The notes: a model not told the origin generated them from the sequence alone. A stretch of 64,000 nt of DNA from Streptomyces spectabilis (GCF_008704795.1 NZ_CP023690.1:1302001-1366000); one strand, 5' to 3'; positions 8,880 through 18,064 are shown, numbered from the stretch's first letter. Numbers and translations: made by a program.

Positions 8880-9150
8880 GGCACCTCGCCAGCGCCCAGG
8901 CCCGCAACAGCCGCCTGGCCGCCCGCATTCAACGGTTGGAGATTGGAGAAACGACTGTCGCAGGCCCTGGGAGCTCAGGCATGGCAGGAGTCGGGACTCG
9001 GAGCCCCGGCTGACATCGACGAGCTCCAGCGGAAGATCACGAAGCTGGAGCAGCACAACGTCGAACTGACCTCCGCGTTGGAGGAAGCCCGATCCGATCT
9101 CGATGCCGCGAGGGGGGCCAACGCGGCTGACAATCCTCGTGCGGTCGTTG
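8880..9150 (+). pseudogene. Decayed DUF6262 (TnpC-like) gene fragment
   Basis: The plus strand encodes the C-terminal coiled coil typical of DUF6262 proteins that accompany tyrosine-recombinase transposons, but in pieces. One frame gives A-R-N-S-R-L-A-A-R-I-Q-R-L-E; the next gives R-L-E-K-R-L-S-Q-A-L-G-A-Q-A-W-Q-E-S-G-L-G then D-E-L-Q-R-K-I-T-K-L-E. The frame change falls on a 7-bp tandem duplication TTGGAGA-TTGGAGA near 8938. A second disruption near 9120 removes the expected A-N-R-E-L-T. No integrase genes remain nearby. Confidence 0.65.
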
Positions 9151-9197
9151 TCAGTGCCGGCCGAGGGGATCACCGGCATGACACCGCTACTTTCCCC

Positions 9198-9959
9198 TCA
9201 ACCGCGTTCGAAGCAGTGCGAGTGGCCGATGACGGAGAAGCCGCGACGCTCGTACCACTGACGCGGCCAGTCTGACGCATCGGCGGTCAGGAACCGGGTT
9301 CTGCAGTCCTCATCGGCAGCCATGCTCAGGGCGGTGGTCAGGACGGCGTCGGCGTAACCACGCCTGAGATGGGCCTCCGAGGTGATCAGGTCCTCGATCT
9401 GGGCTGTGCCAGTTGCCGGATCCACATAGAGGTCGGCCCATGAGGCGACGTCGCCTTCCTCCGTGCGGGCACCGATGAAGCGAACGATGTCTGCCCCACG
9501 CCGGCGAGCTTCGCGTCGGTCGACAAGGTGGCGTATGACCTCGTTGTCGACGTCCGGAAGGAGGTCCCGCCATCGCCGGGTGAGTGGATCACGTATCGCG
9601 TCGAGGTCCGCCTCCACCGCGGGTCTGCCGGCTGGCACCGGGCCTTCGTGCAGCATGACCGCGTAGAGAGAGTGGGTGTATCCGGCCCGGGTCAGCGGCT
9701 CTGCACACGCCATCCCGATTTCGTTGTCCAGGACGGAGATCAGTCGGTGTGGCAGGTGGCCCAGTGCTTCCTCCGCGATCGTTGGCAGCGCCTCGGCGTC
9801 GACGGCCGTATCGATGATCACCTGGTTGTTCGCGCGGGAATGGAAGAAGGCGTCGTCATACACAGCGAAGCCGCCAGGGAGATCGACGATACGCGTGGCC
9901 TGCCGACGGGCGAAGGCGGATAGGAAGGCGTTGATCCTCTGCAGTTCTGAGCTTGGCAT
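9198..9959 (-). CDS. GNAT family N-acetyltransferase
   Basis: 253 residues, ATG at 9959. The C-terminal half holds the GNAT core: a strand A-Q-I-E-D-L-I-T followed by the acetyl-CoA-binding turn and helix (R-R-G-Y-A-D-A-V-L-T-T-A-L), and the end motif W-Y-E-R-R-G-F. The N-terminal half (about 110 residues) is a less conserved GNAT-like extension. Acceptor unknown; no functional partner is adjacent. Confidence 0.8.
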   Translation of the reverse strand: MPSSELQRINAFLSAFARRQATRIVDLPGGFAVYDDAFFHSRANNQVIIDTAVDAEALPTIAEEALGHLPHRLISVLDNEIGMACAEPLTRAGYTHSLYAVMLHEGPVPAGRPAVEADLDAIRDPLTRRWRDLLPDVDNEVIRHLVDRREARRRGADIVRFIGARTEEGDVASWADLYVDPATGTAQIEDLITSEAHLRRGYADAVLTTALSMAADEDCRTRFLTADASDWPRQWYERRGFSVIGHSHCFERG

Positions 9960-10259
9960 GGAGGGAGCCTATGCAGCCCTGACCATGACCGCCTTTGATT
10001 TGCCCCGCGGGAGAACACTACGCAAGGGCCTCCGGCACCGGCGCTGAGCTGCACAAAGTGGTCTCCACTCGCCTCGCGCCACACGGTCCCCCCCCCCAGA
10101 GAAGACCGCCGTCGCCTCCCACGCGGTCGTCCCTGAAGGACGCGAGGGCGTACGCGGTCTTGGCCTCGCGGCGCAGTGTCCTCTGTGACCGCACAGACTC
10201 CAGACGCTCCAGACGGCGCATCGCACAGCGATTCCGGCCCTGCTGCACGGCCCGGCGCC

Positions 10260-10427
10260 CTAGGGCGTGTCCGATGGGTCGGCGCGGCGTCGCGACGCCT
10301 GGCACGCACGCTCGCCGCGTTGCCGGAATGCTCTAGTAGCTCCGCTACGAGAACATTCCGGCGCCTTGCGATCGCACGCACCAGACGCCGCTCCTTGCTC
10401 CACGCCGACCCATCGGACACGCCCTAG
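10260..10427. mobile_element. 168-bp palindromic MITE-like element
   Basis: Perfect 25-bp terminal inverted repeats (10260-10284 CTAGGGCGTGTCCGATGGGT... and 10403-10427) enclose a centre with nested pairing: CCGGAATG/CATTCCGG around a small hairpin (TAGTAGC...GCTACGAG). There is no transposase frame. Elements with this kind of arm and centre are, from memory, dispersed in Streptomyces genomes. No clear target-site duplication is visible. Confidence 0.7.
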
Positions 10428-10508
10428 GACAGACACCGGCCTCAAAGGAGCCATGCTCGCTGACCACACGGATCCACCAGCAGCGGCCACCACTGGACGT
10501 CGGACGAG

Positions 10509-10661
10509 GTGAGCGTGAAGGCCAGGCAGGGCGGGTTGAGCGTCGAGGAGGCCCAGCAGCGCTTCGCGGAAGCGACGTCACCGGAGGAGCAGCGGAACGT
10601 GATCGGTGCCATGCAGCCAAAGGCGAAGGGAAGGGCGACCTGGTCGCTCAAGGTGGGCTGA
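10509..10661 (+). CDS. Possible small protein or gene fragment
   Basis: A 50-codon plus-strand frame with a GTG start and TGA stop. The product is polar (S-V-E-E-A-Q-Q-R-F-A-E-A, T-S-P-E-E-Q-R-N-V-I-G). It is unlike the antisense background, but no family is recognised and no strong ribosome site is seen. Confidence 0.3.
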   Translation: MSVKARQGGLSVEEAQQRFAEATSPEEQRNVIGAMQPKAKGRATWSLKVG

Positions 10662-10771
10662 GGCCGTGTCGGGCTCTGCTCGGGCCGGTTGAAGGTGTCC
10701 GAGACAGCGATGGCCGGAGGGGCGGACCGGGCCGTGTTCGGGCCGGGCCGTCCCTCCGGGGCGTTCGTTCG

Positions 10772-12523
10772 CTACGGAAGGCCGTGGACCTTCGGGCCGA
10801 CGGCGTTCGACCACGCGTGGCCCGCCGTCGCGTCCCAGTTCGTCGACCACGTCATGGCGCCGCGCAGCGACGGGTACGTCTTCGACGGCTTGAAGGAGCC
10901 GCAGCCGGTGCCGCGGGTGAGGCAGTCGAGGGCGTTGTTCACGACCGACGGGGCCACGTAACCGCTGCCCGCGCCGCGCGTCGACGCCGGGACGCCGATC
11001 CCGACCTGCGAGGGGTCGAGGCCGCCCTCCAGCTGGATGCAGGCGAGCGCGGTCAGGAAGTCCACGCTGCCCTGGCTGTAGACCTTGCCGTCACAGCCGA
11101 GCATCGAACCACTGTTGTAGTACTGCATGTTGACGACCGTGAGGATGTCCTTCACGTTCAGCGCCGTCTGGAAGTAGCCACCGGACGTGGACTGCATGTC
11201 GATGGTCTGCGGCGCCATTGTGAGCACCATCTTCGGGCCCGCCTTCGCCGAGAGCTGGCGCAGCGCCTTCGACATGTAGGTGGGGTTGATGCCGTTCTCC
11301 AGGTCGATGTCGACGCCGTTGAACCCGTACTCCTGCATCAGCGCGTAGGCGCTGTTGGCGAACGCCGTCGCGGAGGCGTCGCTGTTGACGGAGATGGTGC
11401 CCTTCTCGCCGCCGACCGAGAGGATCACGGACTTGCCCGCGGCCTTCTTCGCGGCGATGTCCGCCTTGAAGTCGGCGGTGGAGGCGTAGCCGACGGCCGG
11501 GTCCAGGTTGAAGGTGATCTGCCCCGGGGTGGGGGTGGCGTCGGCGAACGACACGGCGATGATGTCGTACTGCGAGGACACGTCCCGCAGCTTCTGAACG
11601 GTCGCGCCGTTGTTGAAGTTCTGCCAGTAGCCGGTCACCGCGTGCCGGGGCACGGTGCCGTCGCCGCCGCCGTCGCCCTTGGGGGTCGTCACGGACACCG
11701 CCGTCGACTTCGCCGACTCGCCCGCCGCGTTCGAGGCGCTCACCTGGAAGCTGTACGTGGTCTCCGGCGCGAGCCCGGTGACGGTCGTGGAGGCGCCGCC
11801 GGCCGAGGCGACCTTCGTGCCGTCGCGGTAGACGGTGTACCCCGTCGCCGTGGACGACGGGGTCCAGGACAGGTCCACCGACGTGGGCGTCGTCGTGCCC
11901 GCCGCGAGGCCGGCCGGGACGGGCGGTATCTCGACCGGGTCGGGGCCGCCGCCCCCGTCGGGCCCGAAGACGCTCACGTCGTCCACGTAGTACGCGCTCT
12001 GCCCGTACCAGCCGTGTGTGTACACGGTGACCGAGGTGGTGTTGGCGCCGGTGGTGAAGCTGGTGGAGAGCTGCTGCCAGGACGAGGCGGACGGCGTCCA
12101 GGTCGACACGTCGGTGGTGCCGGTGCCGCGGGCGCCGAGGTAGGCGTAGCTGCCCTGCACCCAACTGCTCAGCTTGTACGTCGAGTTCGGCTTCACCGCG
12201 ACGATCTGGGAACACTCGGCGGTGCCCTGGCCGGACGGGGTGGCCTTGAGCGCCTTCGCGCCGCCGTGCACGGGGGACGTGACGGCCACGCCGCTGTTCG
12301 CGGCGCAGGTCCAGTTGCTCAGGTCCGCCTCGAAACCGGCGTTCTTGGCGACGTTGACGTCCGCCGCTCGGGTGCTCGCAGCCTTGGTGTCGGCCGCGTC
12401 GGTGTCCGCCGACTGCGCGGGCGCGGCGAGCACGGTGACGGCGAGCGCGGCGGCCGCACCCACCGCCATCGCCGCGCTGGTCCTCCGGCGGACGCCGGGT
12501 CTGTCCTGGCGTACACGGTCCAC
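10772..12523 (-). CDS. Secreted GH18 chitinase with CBM and FnIII domains
   Basis: 583 residues from the GTG at 12523, placed by an AGGAGG eight bases upstream. Order: signal peptide (1-38), carbohydrate-binding module (about 55-190, N-A-G-F-E start), FnIII domain (about 205-285, P-A-G-L-A...Y-S-F-Q-V-S-A-S-N), and GH18 barrel (about 295-583). The GH18 motif reads F-N-G-V-D-I-D-L-E-N-G: the catalytic Glu and the two inner Asp are kept, but the first Asp of D-G-x-D-x-D-x-E is Asn. Expected to hydrolyse chitin outside the cell. Its promoter carries a DasR-like operator, so N-acetylglucosamine control is likely. Confidence 0.92.
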   Translation of the reverse strand: MDRVRQDRPGVRRRTSAAMAVGAAAALAVTVLAAPAQSADTDAADTKAASTRAADVNVAKNAGFEADLSNWTCAANSGVAVTSPVHGGAKALKATPSGQGTAECSQIVAVKPNSTYKLSSWVQGSYAYLGARGTGTTDVSTWTPSASSWQQLSTSFTTGANTTSVTVYTHGWYGQSAYYVDDVSVFGPDGGGGPDPVEIPPVPAGLAAGTTTPTSVDLSWTPSSTATGYTVYRDGTKVASAGGASTTVTGLAPETTYSFQVSASNAAGESAKSTAVSVTTPKGDGGGDGTVPRHAVTGYWQNFNNGATVQKLRDVSSQYDIIAVSFADATPTPGQITFNLDPAVGYASTADFKADIAAKKAAGKSVILSVGGEKGTISVNSDASATAFANSAYALMQEYGFNGVDIDLENGINPTYMSKALRQLSAKAGPKMVLTMAPQTIDMQSTSGGYFQTALNVKDILTVVNMQYYNSGSMLGCDGKVYSQGSVDFLTALACIQLEGGLDPSQVGIGVPASTRGAGSGYVAPSVVNNALDCLTRGTGCGSFKPSKTYPSLRGAMTWSTNWDATAGHAWSNAVGPKVHGLP

Positions 12524-12589
12524 GGGGTGCCTCCTGGGGGGAAGAGGTGAAGCACGTTGGCGACGACGGTGGCCACCGCTATTGCGCGC

Positions 12590-12619
12590 AAAGTTGGTCC
12601 AGACCAATAGAGTTGTCAA
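12590..12619 (-). promoter_or_regulatory. Chitinase promoter with DasR-type operator
   Basis: Minus strand: TTGACA (12614-12619), 18-bp spacer, AACTTT (12590-12595). Within the spacer and -10 lies TTGGTCTGGACCAA (12594-12607), matching the chitinase-promoter motif TGGTCCAGACC and the DasR dre core TGGTCTAGACCA with one change. A repressor bound there would block the promoter. Confidence 0.8.
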
Positions 12620-12751
12620 GACCTCAGGAGAGAAGAACCCGCAGCGGAGCACTCGACGGCCCGGGCCACCGTCGTCCCCAGCACCTCGACCGGGAGGCCG
12701 GACGGCGCGCCGCCCACGACGGGACGATGCCCGCGAGACGACGCGTCCGAC

Positions 12752-13417
12752 TCACTCGTACCGCAGGCGCAGCGACTCCCGCTCGATCTCCTCGATCTGT
12801 TCGATCGTCAGGCCCGGCAGGTTCAGCTGGGCCAGCGTCACCTCGGCGCTGGCCGGCTGCGCGTCGGCGGGCACCCACTCGTCCGGCTGCCACGCATGGG
12901 CGCGCATCAGGGATTTGGGGCAGTGCGGATAGACCTCGTCGGCCTGCACGACCAGCGCGGATACGGGCGGCTTGCCGACGGGCGTGAGCTGCGCGAGCAG
13001 CTCCGGGCGGGCCGAGACGCAGGCACGGCCGTTGACGCGCAGCGTGGTCGGGCGGCCGGGTATGAGGAAGAGCAGGCCGACGCGTCCGGTCTGCAGCACG
13101 TTGTGCATGGTGTCGAGCCGCTTGTTGCCGGTCGCGTCGGGGATCACCAGGGTCCGCTCGTCCAGCACGGAGACGAAGCCGGCGGGGCCGCCGCGTGGCG
13201 TCACGTCCGCCCTGCCTTCGGCATCGGCGCTGCCGATGAACACCAGGGAGGAGCAGCCGATCAGCGCGCGGGTCTGGTCGGTCAGGTGGTCGATCTGCTT
13301 GCGCAGCGCGTTCGGATTCGGTTGCTCGTAGAGCTCGCGCAGCTGATCCGGGCTGGTGAGAGCGTCCGCCCGGAGGGCGTCGAAGAGCAGGCCGGTGCTA
13401 CCCGTGTCAATCATCAT
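12752..13417 (-). CDS. PPOX-type flavoprotein (pyridoxamine 5'-phosphate oxidase-like, MSMEG_1061 family)
   Basis: 221 residues; start at 13417 (a second ATG follows at once). Split-barrel FMN-binding features: S-S-L-V-F-I-G-S-A-D-A-x-G-R-A-D-V-T-P-R-G-G-P, D-x-T-G-N-K-R-L-D-T-M-H-N-V-L and R-V-N-G-R-A. A C-terminal P-H-C-P-K-S-L-M-R-A-x-A-W motif is typical of this subfamily. Members use FMN or F420 in redox reactions; the substrate is unknown. The gene stands alone, convergent with nothing obvious. Confidence 0.85.
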   Translation of the reverse strand: MMIDTGSTGLLFDALRADALTSPDQLRELYEQPNPNALRKQIDHLTDQTRALIGCSSLVFIGSADAEGRADVTPRGGPAGFVSVLDERTLVIPDATGNKRLDTMHNVLQTGRVGLLFLIPGRPTTLRVNGRACVSARPELLAQLTPVGKPPVSALVVQADEVYPHCPKSLMRAHAWQPDEWVPADAQPASAEVTLAQLNLPGLTIEQIEEIERESLRLRYE

Positions 13418-13726
13418 GAAAACGACCTTAGAAGACGACCACTGCGGCGCGGCGGAGGCGACGAGTGATCTCCCTCGCGTTGACAGCTCGCTACGCCTTG
13501 GCGTCCGGCAGGACGGACATCCGCCCGGTTTAGCCGCTGAGCGACGGGGACTTCTCCGGCCGTTCCCGACTCAACGGGCTGCCACGGGCGGGAACTCCGT
13601 CAGAGCCTGGGCGCGTTCGGAGTACCCGAGTACGGACGCATGCCGTGCACCGCAAGGAAGACGTTGGCGGGCCGCCAGACCGTAACGCGCTCAGGGTCAG
13701 GGGAGCCTCCAGTCGCCGCCTCGGTC
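13418..13726. other. Intergenic, no recognisable gene
   Basis: Short frames on both strands only. Part of it may belong to the decayed TetR-like gene that ends at 13822. Confidence 0.4.
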
Positions 13727-13822
13727 CTGCTGGCCGACGTGCCACTGATCGATCCGGAATCGGCGTTCGAGGCGGGGCTCTCCCTCATCGTGGACGATAT
13801 GACCCTGCGTATCACGGCGTAG
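13727..13822 (+). pseudogene. Possible C-terminal remnant of a TetR-family regulator
   Basis: A short plus-strand segment encodes L-A-D-V-P-L-I-D-P-E-S-A-F-E-A-G-L-S-L-I-V-D-D-M before a stop, resembling the last helix of TetR/AcrR proteins. No HTH domain is found upstream. Confidence 0.35.
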
Positions 13823-13945
13823 AAGCCGGAGTTGCCTGCTGCAACGGGTCGGCTCGCAGCGGGGCGAAGGGGTGCTCGGCGTCCTCGGTGATGGCCAGCG
13901 CCTCGGCGAGTTCAGCGCGCATCAGGCTTGCCGGCCCTCCGGCGA

Positions 13946-14647
13946 TCAGGCCGGAGCCTCGTCGGTCAGTGATGGCACGGCGCACGCGCGGAGAACCATG
14001 AGTGAGTCTTCCAAGGTCGCCACCATGGCGAAGGGGAACCGGTCGAGCTCAAGGCAGAGTGCGACGTCATCGGGATGGGCTCCTTCACGCACGCCCTCCG
14101 TCAACTCGGCGGCGGCACGTGACTCGCCGGCGCGCCGGAGGAACTCAGTGGCATCCGGCCCGGCCCCGGTGGCCCTCCGAGCGATGTACTGCGCACACGC
14201 CAGGTCCTCGTCAGCCTGCCCGTCCTCGCCAGTGACCACGAACGTGACGCTGTCGCACGCACGCGTACGCAAGAGCCGGGCTGTCGCCTCCGCCACGACG
14301 AAGCCGGCGCACAGCACCAGCGACGCCTCCTTGACCGCGAGGGCGCCGACCGTCCCTGCCGTGGTCTTCTGCACAACGGTTCGCCCGCCGAGGTCGGCAG
14401 ACCGCAGGAAGCCCGGCGAGTTGACGGTGTCGAACCCGGGCGCGGGTGGGCCGTCCTTGAGCGTCACCCACTCCGGGTGACGGGCCTTGAGCGCCAGCGC
14501 TTCGTCCAGCGACTCGGCAAGAACGATCCGTTCCGCCCCTTGACCGAAGGCCCAGGCAGCCACTGTGAAGGCACGCATGACGTCGACTACGACTGCCACG
14601 GTCGGTACGTCGACCAACTCGGGGATGCCAAGAAAACGAGAGTCCAT
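13946..14647 (-). CDS. ComB-like 2-phosphosulfolactate phosphatase family protein
   Basis: 233 residues from the ATG at 14647 (an ATG at 14665 is an alternative; neither has a strong ribosome site). The ComB pattern is visible: [13 protein letters not shown] near residue 17 (metal-binding Asp), L-K-D-G-P, N-S-P near 87, then T-T-A-G-T and a later [12 protein letters not shown]. ComB acts in coenzyme M synthesis in archaea; the bacterial homologues are phosphatases of unknown substrate. No other sulfolactate genes are nearby. Confidence 0.8.
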   Translation of the reverse strand: MDSRFLGIPELVDVPTVAVVVDVMRAFTVAAWAFGQGAERIVLAESLDEALALKARHPEWVTLKDGPPAPGFDTVNSPGFLRSADLGGRTVVQKTTAGTVGALAVKEASLVLCAGFVVAEATARLLRTRACDSVTFVVTGEDGQADEDLACAQYIARRATGAGPDATEFLRRAGESRAAAELTEGVREGAHPDDVALCLELDRFPFAMVATLEDSLMVLRACAVPSLTDEAPA

Positions 14648-14721
14648 CCGGTCATGATCACGCATGCCCGAGCTGAAACCCGGCCCGGCGGCGGCAGGAA
14701 GCCGCCGCCGGGTGGGCAGGC

Positions 14722-15603
14722 CTAGCGCAGCGGTACTGCTGGGTCCAGGTCGGCCAGCAGCTCCGAGAAGAGCTGCGGGCGGCTGAAGTAGCCGACATGT
14801 GAGGCGTCCAGCGTGCGGACGTCGAACGGATTCTGGGGCGTCAGCGCGTCCGCCTTGCGGATCATGTAGTCCTGCACGGCCGGGGGAATGCTCCGATCCG
14901 CGGACAGGCGCACAAAGGTGTGCGGGACCTTCCCCCACTGTCCGGGCACAGCCACCGCGCCCTGCTCCAGTACCGCGTAATTCTCGTCCGGGTCCATGGA
15001 GTCCAGGAGCATCCGGAACTGATGGTCGATGGAGTCTGCCATCACGGCGTCCTTGAGCTGGGCGAACAGACCGGGATCGGCGTGTGCCGCACGCCAGTTC
15101 AACCGTACGACTCCCTGAGTGTCTGTCAGCGGCACGGTGACCCGCGCCGCCGCGGCGTCCAGGAGGTTGTCGTCGAAGACGTCCCACACGCCGGTGACCA
15201 TGGCCGGGTCGCTGAGGCAGACGGCGGAGAGGTAGACGACGCGGTCCAGGAGTTCAGGCACGGCGTTGGCGACCGCGGTGACGGTCAGGCCGCCGAAGCT
15301 GTTGCCCACCAGGACCAGGGGCCCCGACGAGGCAAGCCGGTGCAGGACGTCCACCACGTGGCGCACGTTGTCCCGCAGGGTGATGCCGCGCATCGGCGAA
15401 GGGGCGGCGGCCAGTGCTGCCGGGTCCTGTGGCTGCTGGTAGTAGGCGGCCGGGTGGTCGGCACGGTCGCCGTGACCGGGCAGGTCGACGGCGTACGAGC
15501 GGTACCCGCACAGGGCCAGCTCGTTCTGCAACGGCCCCCAGGCCCGGGCGTTGCTGGACCCACCGGGAACGAACACAAAGGTGGGGTGTGAGGTGGTGCG
15601 CAT
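14722..15603 (-). CDS. Alpha/beta hydrolase
   Basis: 293 residues; ATG at 15603 preceded by GAGGG. Features: F-V-P-G-G-S-S-N near residue 11 (oxyanion region), D-L-P-G-H-G, the nucleophile elbow G-N-S-F-G-G near residue 101, and the His in D-A-S-H-V-G-Y-F near 270. The family covers esterases and lactonases (EstC/salicylate-esterase-like plant homologues share this look). Substrate cannot be assigned. Confidence 0.88.
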   Translation of the reverse strand: MRTTSHPTFVFVPGGSSNARAWGPLQNELALCGYRSYAVDLPGHGDRADHPAAYYQQPQDPAALAAAPSPMRGITLRDNVRHVVDVLHRLASSGPLVLVGNSFGGLTVTAVANAVPELLDRVVYLSAVCLSDPAMVTGVWDVFDDNLLDAAAARVTVPLTDTQGVVRLNWRAAHADPGLFAQLKDAVMADSIDHQFRMLLDSMDPDENYAVLEQGAVAVPGQWGKVPHTFVRLSADRSIPPAVQDYMIRKADALTPQNPFDVRTLDASHVGYFSRPQLFSELLADLDPAVPLR

Positions 15604-15963
15604 GAAGAATCCCTCGTCATCCTGAGGCGGTCGGTGAACGGTGCGCGGATGACCGGGTGCCGACGAACGCTCGGGTCAGCACCGAGTCCGGGATGCCGAG
15701 CGGATGCGCAGGGAGTGGCGGTTGTGAATGACCGAGTACATGATCGGGACCTTAGTTCCCGCCCGGGAACGCCCGCCACCGAATTCCCGGTCAAGCATCG
15801 GAGGGAGCTCGTCCGGGTTGGTGTCGGCGCGCTCCTCGGCGAGGGCCTGGGCTCCTCGTCGTCGAGGAGGCGGGCGATGCCCGTGGCCGGAGGCCCGGTG
15901 GTGATGGTTCGGGCGCCGGCTGCTTCGGTGAGGGCGGCCGCGAGCCGGGGTCGAGGACCGGCT
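15604..15963. other. Intergenic; possible decayed reading frame on minus strand
   Basis: About 360 bp. On the minus strand a coding-like piece (T-T-G-P-P-A-T-G-I-A-R-L-L-D-D-E-E) seems to continue in another frame (A-L-A-E-E-R-A-D-T-N-P-D-E-L-P-P), suggesting a frameshifted remnant of unknown family. No response regulator gene for the upstream kinase is present. Confidence 0.3.
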
Positions 15964-17943
15964 CTAAGGAAGCCGGGTGGCGTCCAGCGTGTCGAGGAGG
16001 GTCCGCAGTCCGGTGAGGGCGGTGCGGGCCGCGTCCGTCATCCCGGTAAGGGCTGCGCGACGGTCGTCCGGCGCGGACAGGCCCGCCTCGGCGTGGCGGA
16101 CGAGGCGGGTGGTGTGCTCGACGACCGTGCCGTGCAGGCCCGTCGCGACGCGGTGGCGTTCGTCGGTCACCGCTTCGCCGACGCGTACGGCCATCGCGTC
16201 GAGGACGCGTTGCTCCCAGCGTCCGCCGTCGCCCCGTCGGGCACGCGTCAGCAGGCCGAGCGCCCAGACGGGCAGCAGCCACGGGACCGCCACCAGGCCG
16301 AGGGCCGTGAGCAGGGCCGCGGTGCCGAGGCCCGCCGACTCGGCCGGGTCGCTCACCACCGCCAGGCCGAGTACGGCGCCGCCGACCACGCCGACCGCTA
16401 CCGGCGCGGGCCAGGTCGCGCGGGCGGGGCCGTAGGCGCCCACCGCGTGCAGCGCGGCCAGCTCCGCCGTCCACGCGAAGCCGAGCGCCGCCAGCCAGGC
16501 GAAGGGCAGGGCGCCCGCGACCGTGGCCGTCGCCCAGGCCACGGACACCGCGAGCGACATCGCGAGGGCCGCCGCCGGGGCCCGGCGGCGCGCCGGCAAC
16601 GGGGCCGCGTGGACCGTCAACAGGACGGAAAGCGCGCACAGTTCGCCGGGGCTCGGGTGCCGCGCGGTGGTGAGCAGCGGCACCGCCGTGCACGCGGTGA
16701 GCAGAGTCGCGTCCACCGCCCTCGGCCACCAGGTGCCCGGCGCCCGCGTCGGCAGGGTCGCGCGGACGGTCCAGCCGCCGCGCTCCCCCGGGCCCGCCGT
16801 CAGCCGGCCGCCGACGGACGCGGCCCGTTCCGTGAGGTTCGCGAGGCCCCGGCCGGTGCCGAGGCCGGAGCCCGGCGCCTCGGGCTTCCGCACCGCTCCG
16901 TTCGTCACGGTGACCGTCACATCGCCGTAGCCGTATTGGACGCTGACGACGACCGGCGCCCCCGCCGCGTACCGCATCGCGTTCGTCAACGACTCCTGGA
17001 CGACGCGGTACGCGGTCACGCGGACGGCGGGCGGCAGGGCGCGGGGGCGGCCGCGGACGTCGAGGGTGACGGGCACGCCGAGGCGTTCCAGGCCCGCGCA
17101 CAGCGGCGGCAGGACCTCGTGCAGGGCCCCGTCGCCCGGCTCGTCGGCGACCACCGCGACGAGTTCGCCCAGGGCGGCCAGGACGTCGCGGCCCACCGCG
17201 GCGCCGTGGTTGAGGGCCTCGCCGGCCAGTTCGGGGCGGGTGTCCACGAGCCGCAGCGCGGCCGCGCCCTGGACGGCGATGGCGGTGAGGTGGTGTCCGG
17301 CGGTGTCGTGCAGATCGCGGGCGAGCCGTTCGCGTTCGGCGTCGGCCGCGGCCCGGCGTTCGCCCTCCAGGTCGGCGAGGCGGGCGAGGAGCCGGGCGTG
17401 GCGGTCCTTGCGGTGGGCGCGCAGCCGCCCGCCCAGCACGATCGCGAGGTGCAGCAGGGCGCCGGCGAGCAGGTCGTCGAGGAGTGGACCTGTGACGTCA
17501 CCGCCCCCTGCGGGAAGGGGCGTTGCGGCGGTGGCCAGTGCGGCTCCCGGCAGCGCGAGCCGCGCGGGGCGGCGTACCGACAGGGTGAACAGCGCGACCC
17601 AGACCGCGGCGGGCAGCGCGGGCGTCAGCGCGGTCTCCGGCAGCAGTGCCCGGCTCGCCGCGTCGGCGGTGAGCGCCGCGCAGAACACCGGCACTGGTGC
17701 CGCCACCCGCCACGTCAGGGCCGTCGCCGACACGAGCACCGCGAGGATGCCGAGCGCCGACTGCCAGGCCGTGGCGCGGTCCGCGCCGAGGACGGCGCCC
17801 AGGACCACCGTGATCACGTGCCCGGTGAGGAGCAGCGCGGGGAGGGCCGCGTCGGCGACGCCCGGCCCCCGGTCCACTGCGTCACGTCGGATCGCCGCGT
17901 CGACGGCACCCCCTGATCCCCGTCCCACAGATCCCCGTCCCAC
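15964..17943 (-). CDS. Two-module membrane histidine kinase (HisKA_3 type), no adjacent response regulator
   Basis: 659 residues from the GTG at 17943 (later GTGs are possible). Module 1: four to five membrane segments (about 30-175), then a HisKA_3 domain with R-D-L-H-D-T-A-G-H-H near residue 208 and a HATPase (N-box V-Q-E-S-L-T-N-A-M-R; G-x-G-T-G-R-G-L-A-N-L near 385). Module 2: a second set of membrane segments (about 430-575), followed by a helical domain with G-L-H-G-T-V-V-E-H-T that looks like a second dimerisation/phosphoacceptor helix but has no ATPase after it. This layout is longer than the usual 380-420 residues of the family. A 24-bp perfect palindrome sits 21 bp upstream. Confidence 0.85.
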   Translation of the reverse strand: MGRGSVGRGSGGAVDAAIRRDAVDRGPGVADAALPALLLTGHVITVVLGAVLGADRATAWQSALGILAVLVSATALTWRVAAPVPVFCAALTADAASRALLPETALTPALPAAVWVALFTLSVRRPARLALPGAALATAATPLPAGGGDVTGPLLDDLLAGALLHLAIVLGGRLRAHRKDRHARLLARLADLEGERRAAADAERERLARDLHDTAGHHLTAIAVQGAAALRLVDTRPELAGEALNHGAAVGRDVLAALGELVAVVADEPGDGALHEVLPPLCAGLERLGVPVTLDVRGRPRALPPAVRVTAYRVVQESLTNAMRYAAGAPVVVSVQYGYGDVTVTVTNGAVRKPEAPGSGLGTGRGLANLTERAASVGGRLTAGPGERGGWTVRATLPTRAPGTWWPRAVDATLLTACTAVPLLTTARHPSPGELCALSVLLTVHAAPLPARRRAPAAALAMSLAVSVAWATATVAGALPFAWLAALGFAWTAELAALHAVGAYGPARATWPAPVAVGVVGGAVLGLAVVSDPAESAGLGTAALLTALGLVAVPWLLPVWALGLLTRARRGDGGRWEQRVLDAMAVRVGEAVTDERHRVATGLHGTVVEHTTRLVRHAEAGLSAPDDRRAALTGMTDAARTALTGLRTLLDTLDATRLP

Positions 17944-17963
17944 ACCGCGACCCTACCGGCGCC

Positions 17964-17987
17964 CTTCTCCACCCCTGGGTGGAGAAG
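17964..17987. promoter_or_regulatory. Perfect 24-bp palindrome between divergent kinase and hydrolase genes
   Basis: CTTCTCCACCC-CT-GGGTGGAGAAG: 11-bp arms with a 2-bp centre, lying between divergent starts at 17943 and 18065. The position favours an operator over a terminator. Confidence 0.6.
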
Positions 17988-18064
17988 TCACCGGTCAACA
18001 GGTCGACGGCAAGGCCCTGCCCGCGCAGGACGCGCCCCCGCAGCGGGCGCGATGTGCTGGAGCC

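Noticed and set aside
10784..12550. 588-codon plus-strand frame opposite the chitinase
   Set aside because: No domains; GC-bias artefact.
15634..17916. 760-codon plus-strand frame opposite the histidine kinase
   Set aside because: Arg/Gly-rich, no motif, while the kinase frame shows clear H-box and ATPase.
17066..18064. N-terminal 333-codon extension of the GH-A hydrolase frame
   Set aside because: It runs antisense through the kinase; the ATG at 18065 starts a proper signal peptide.
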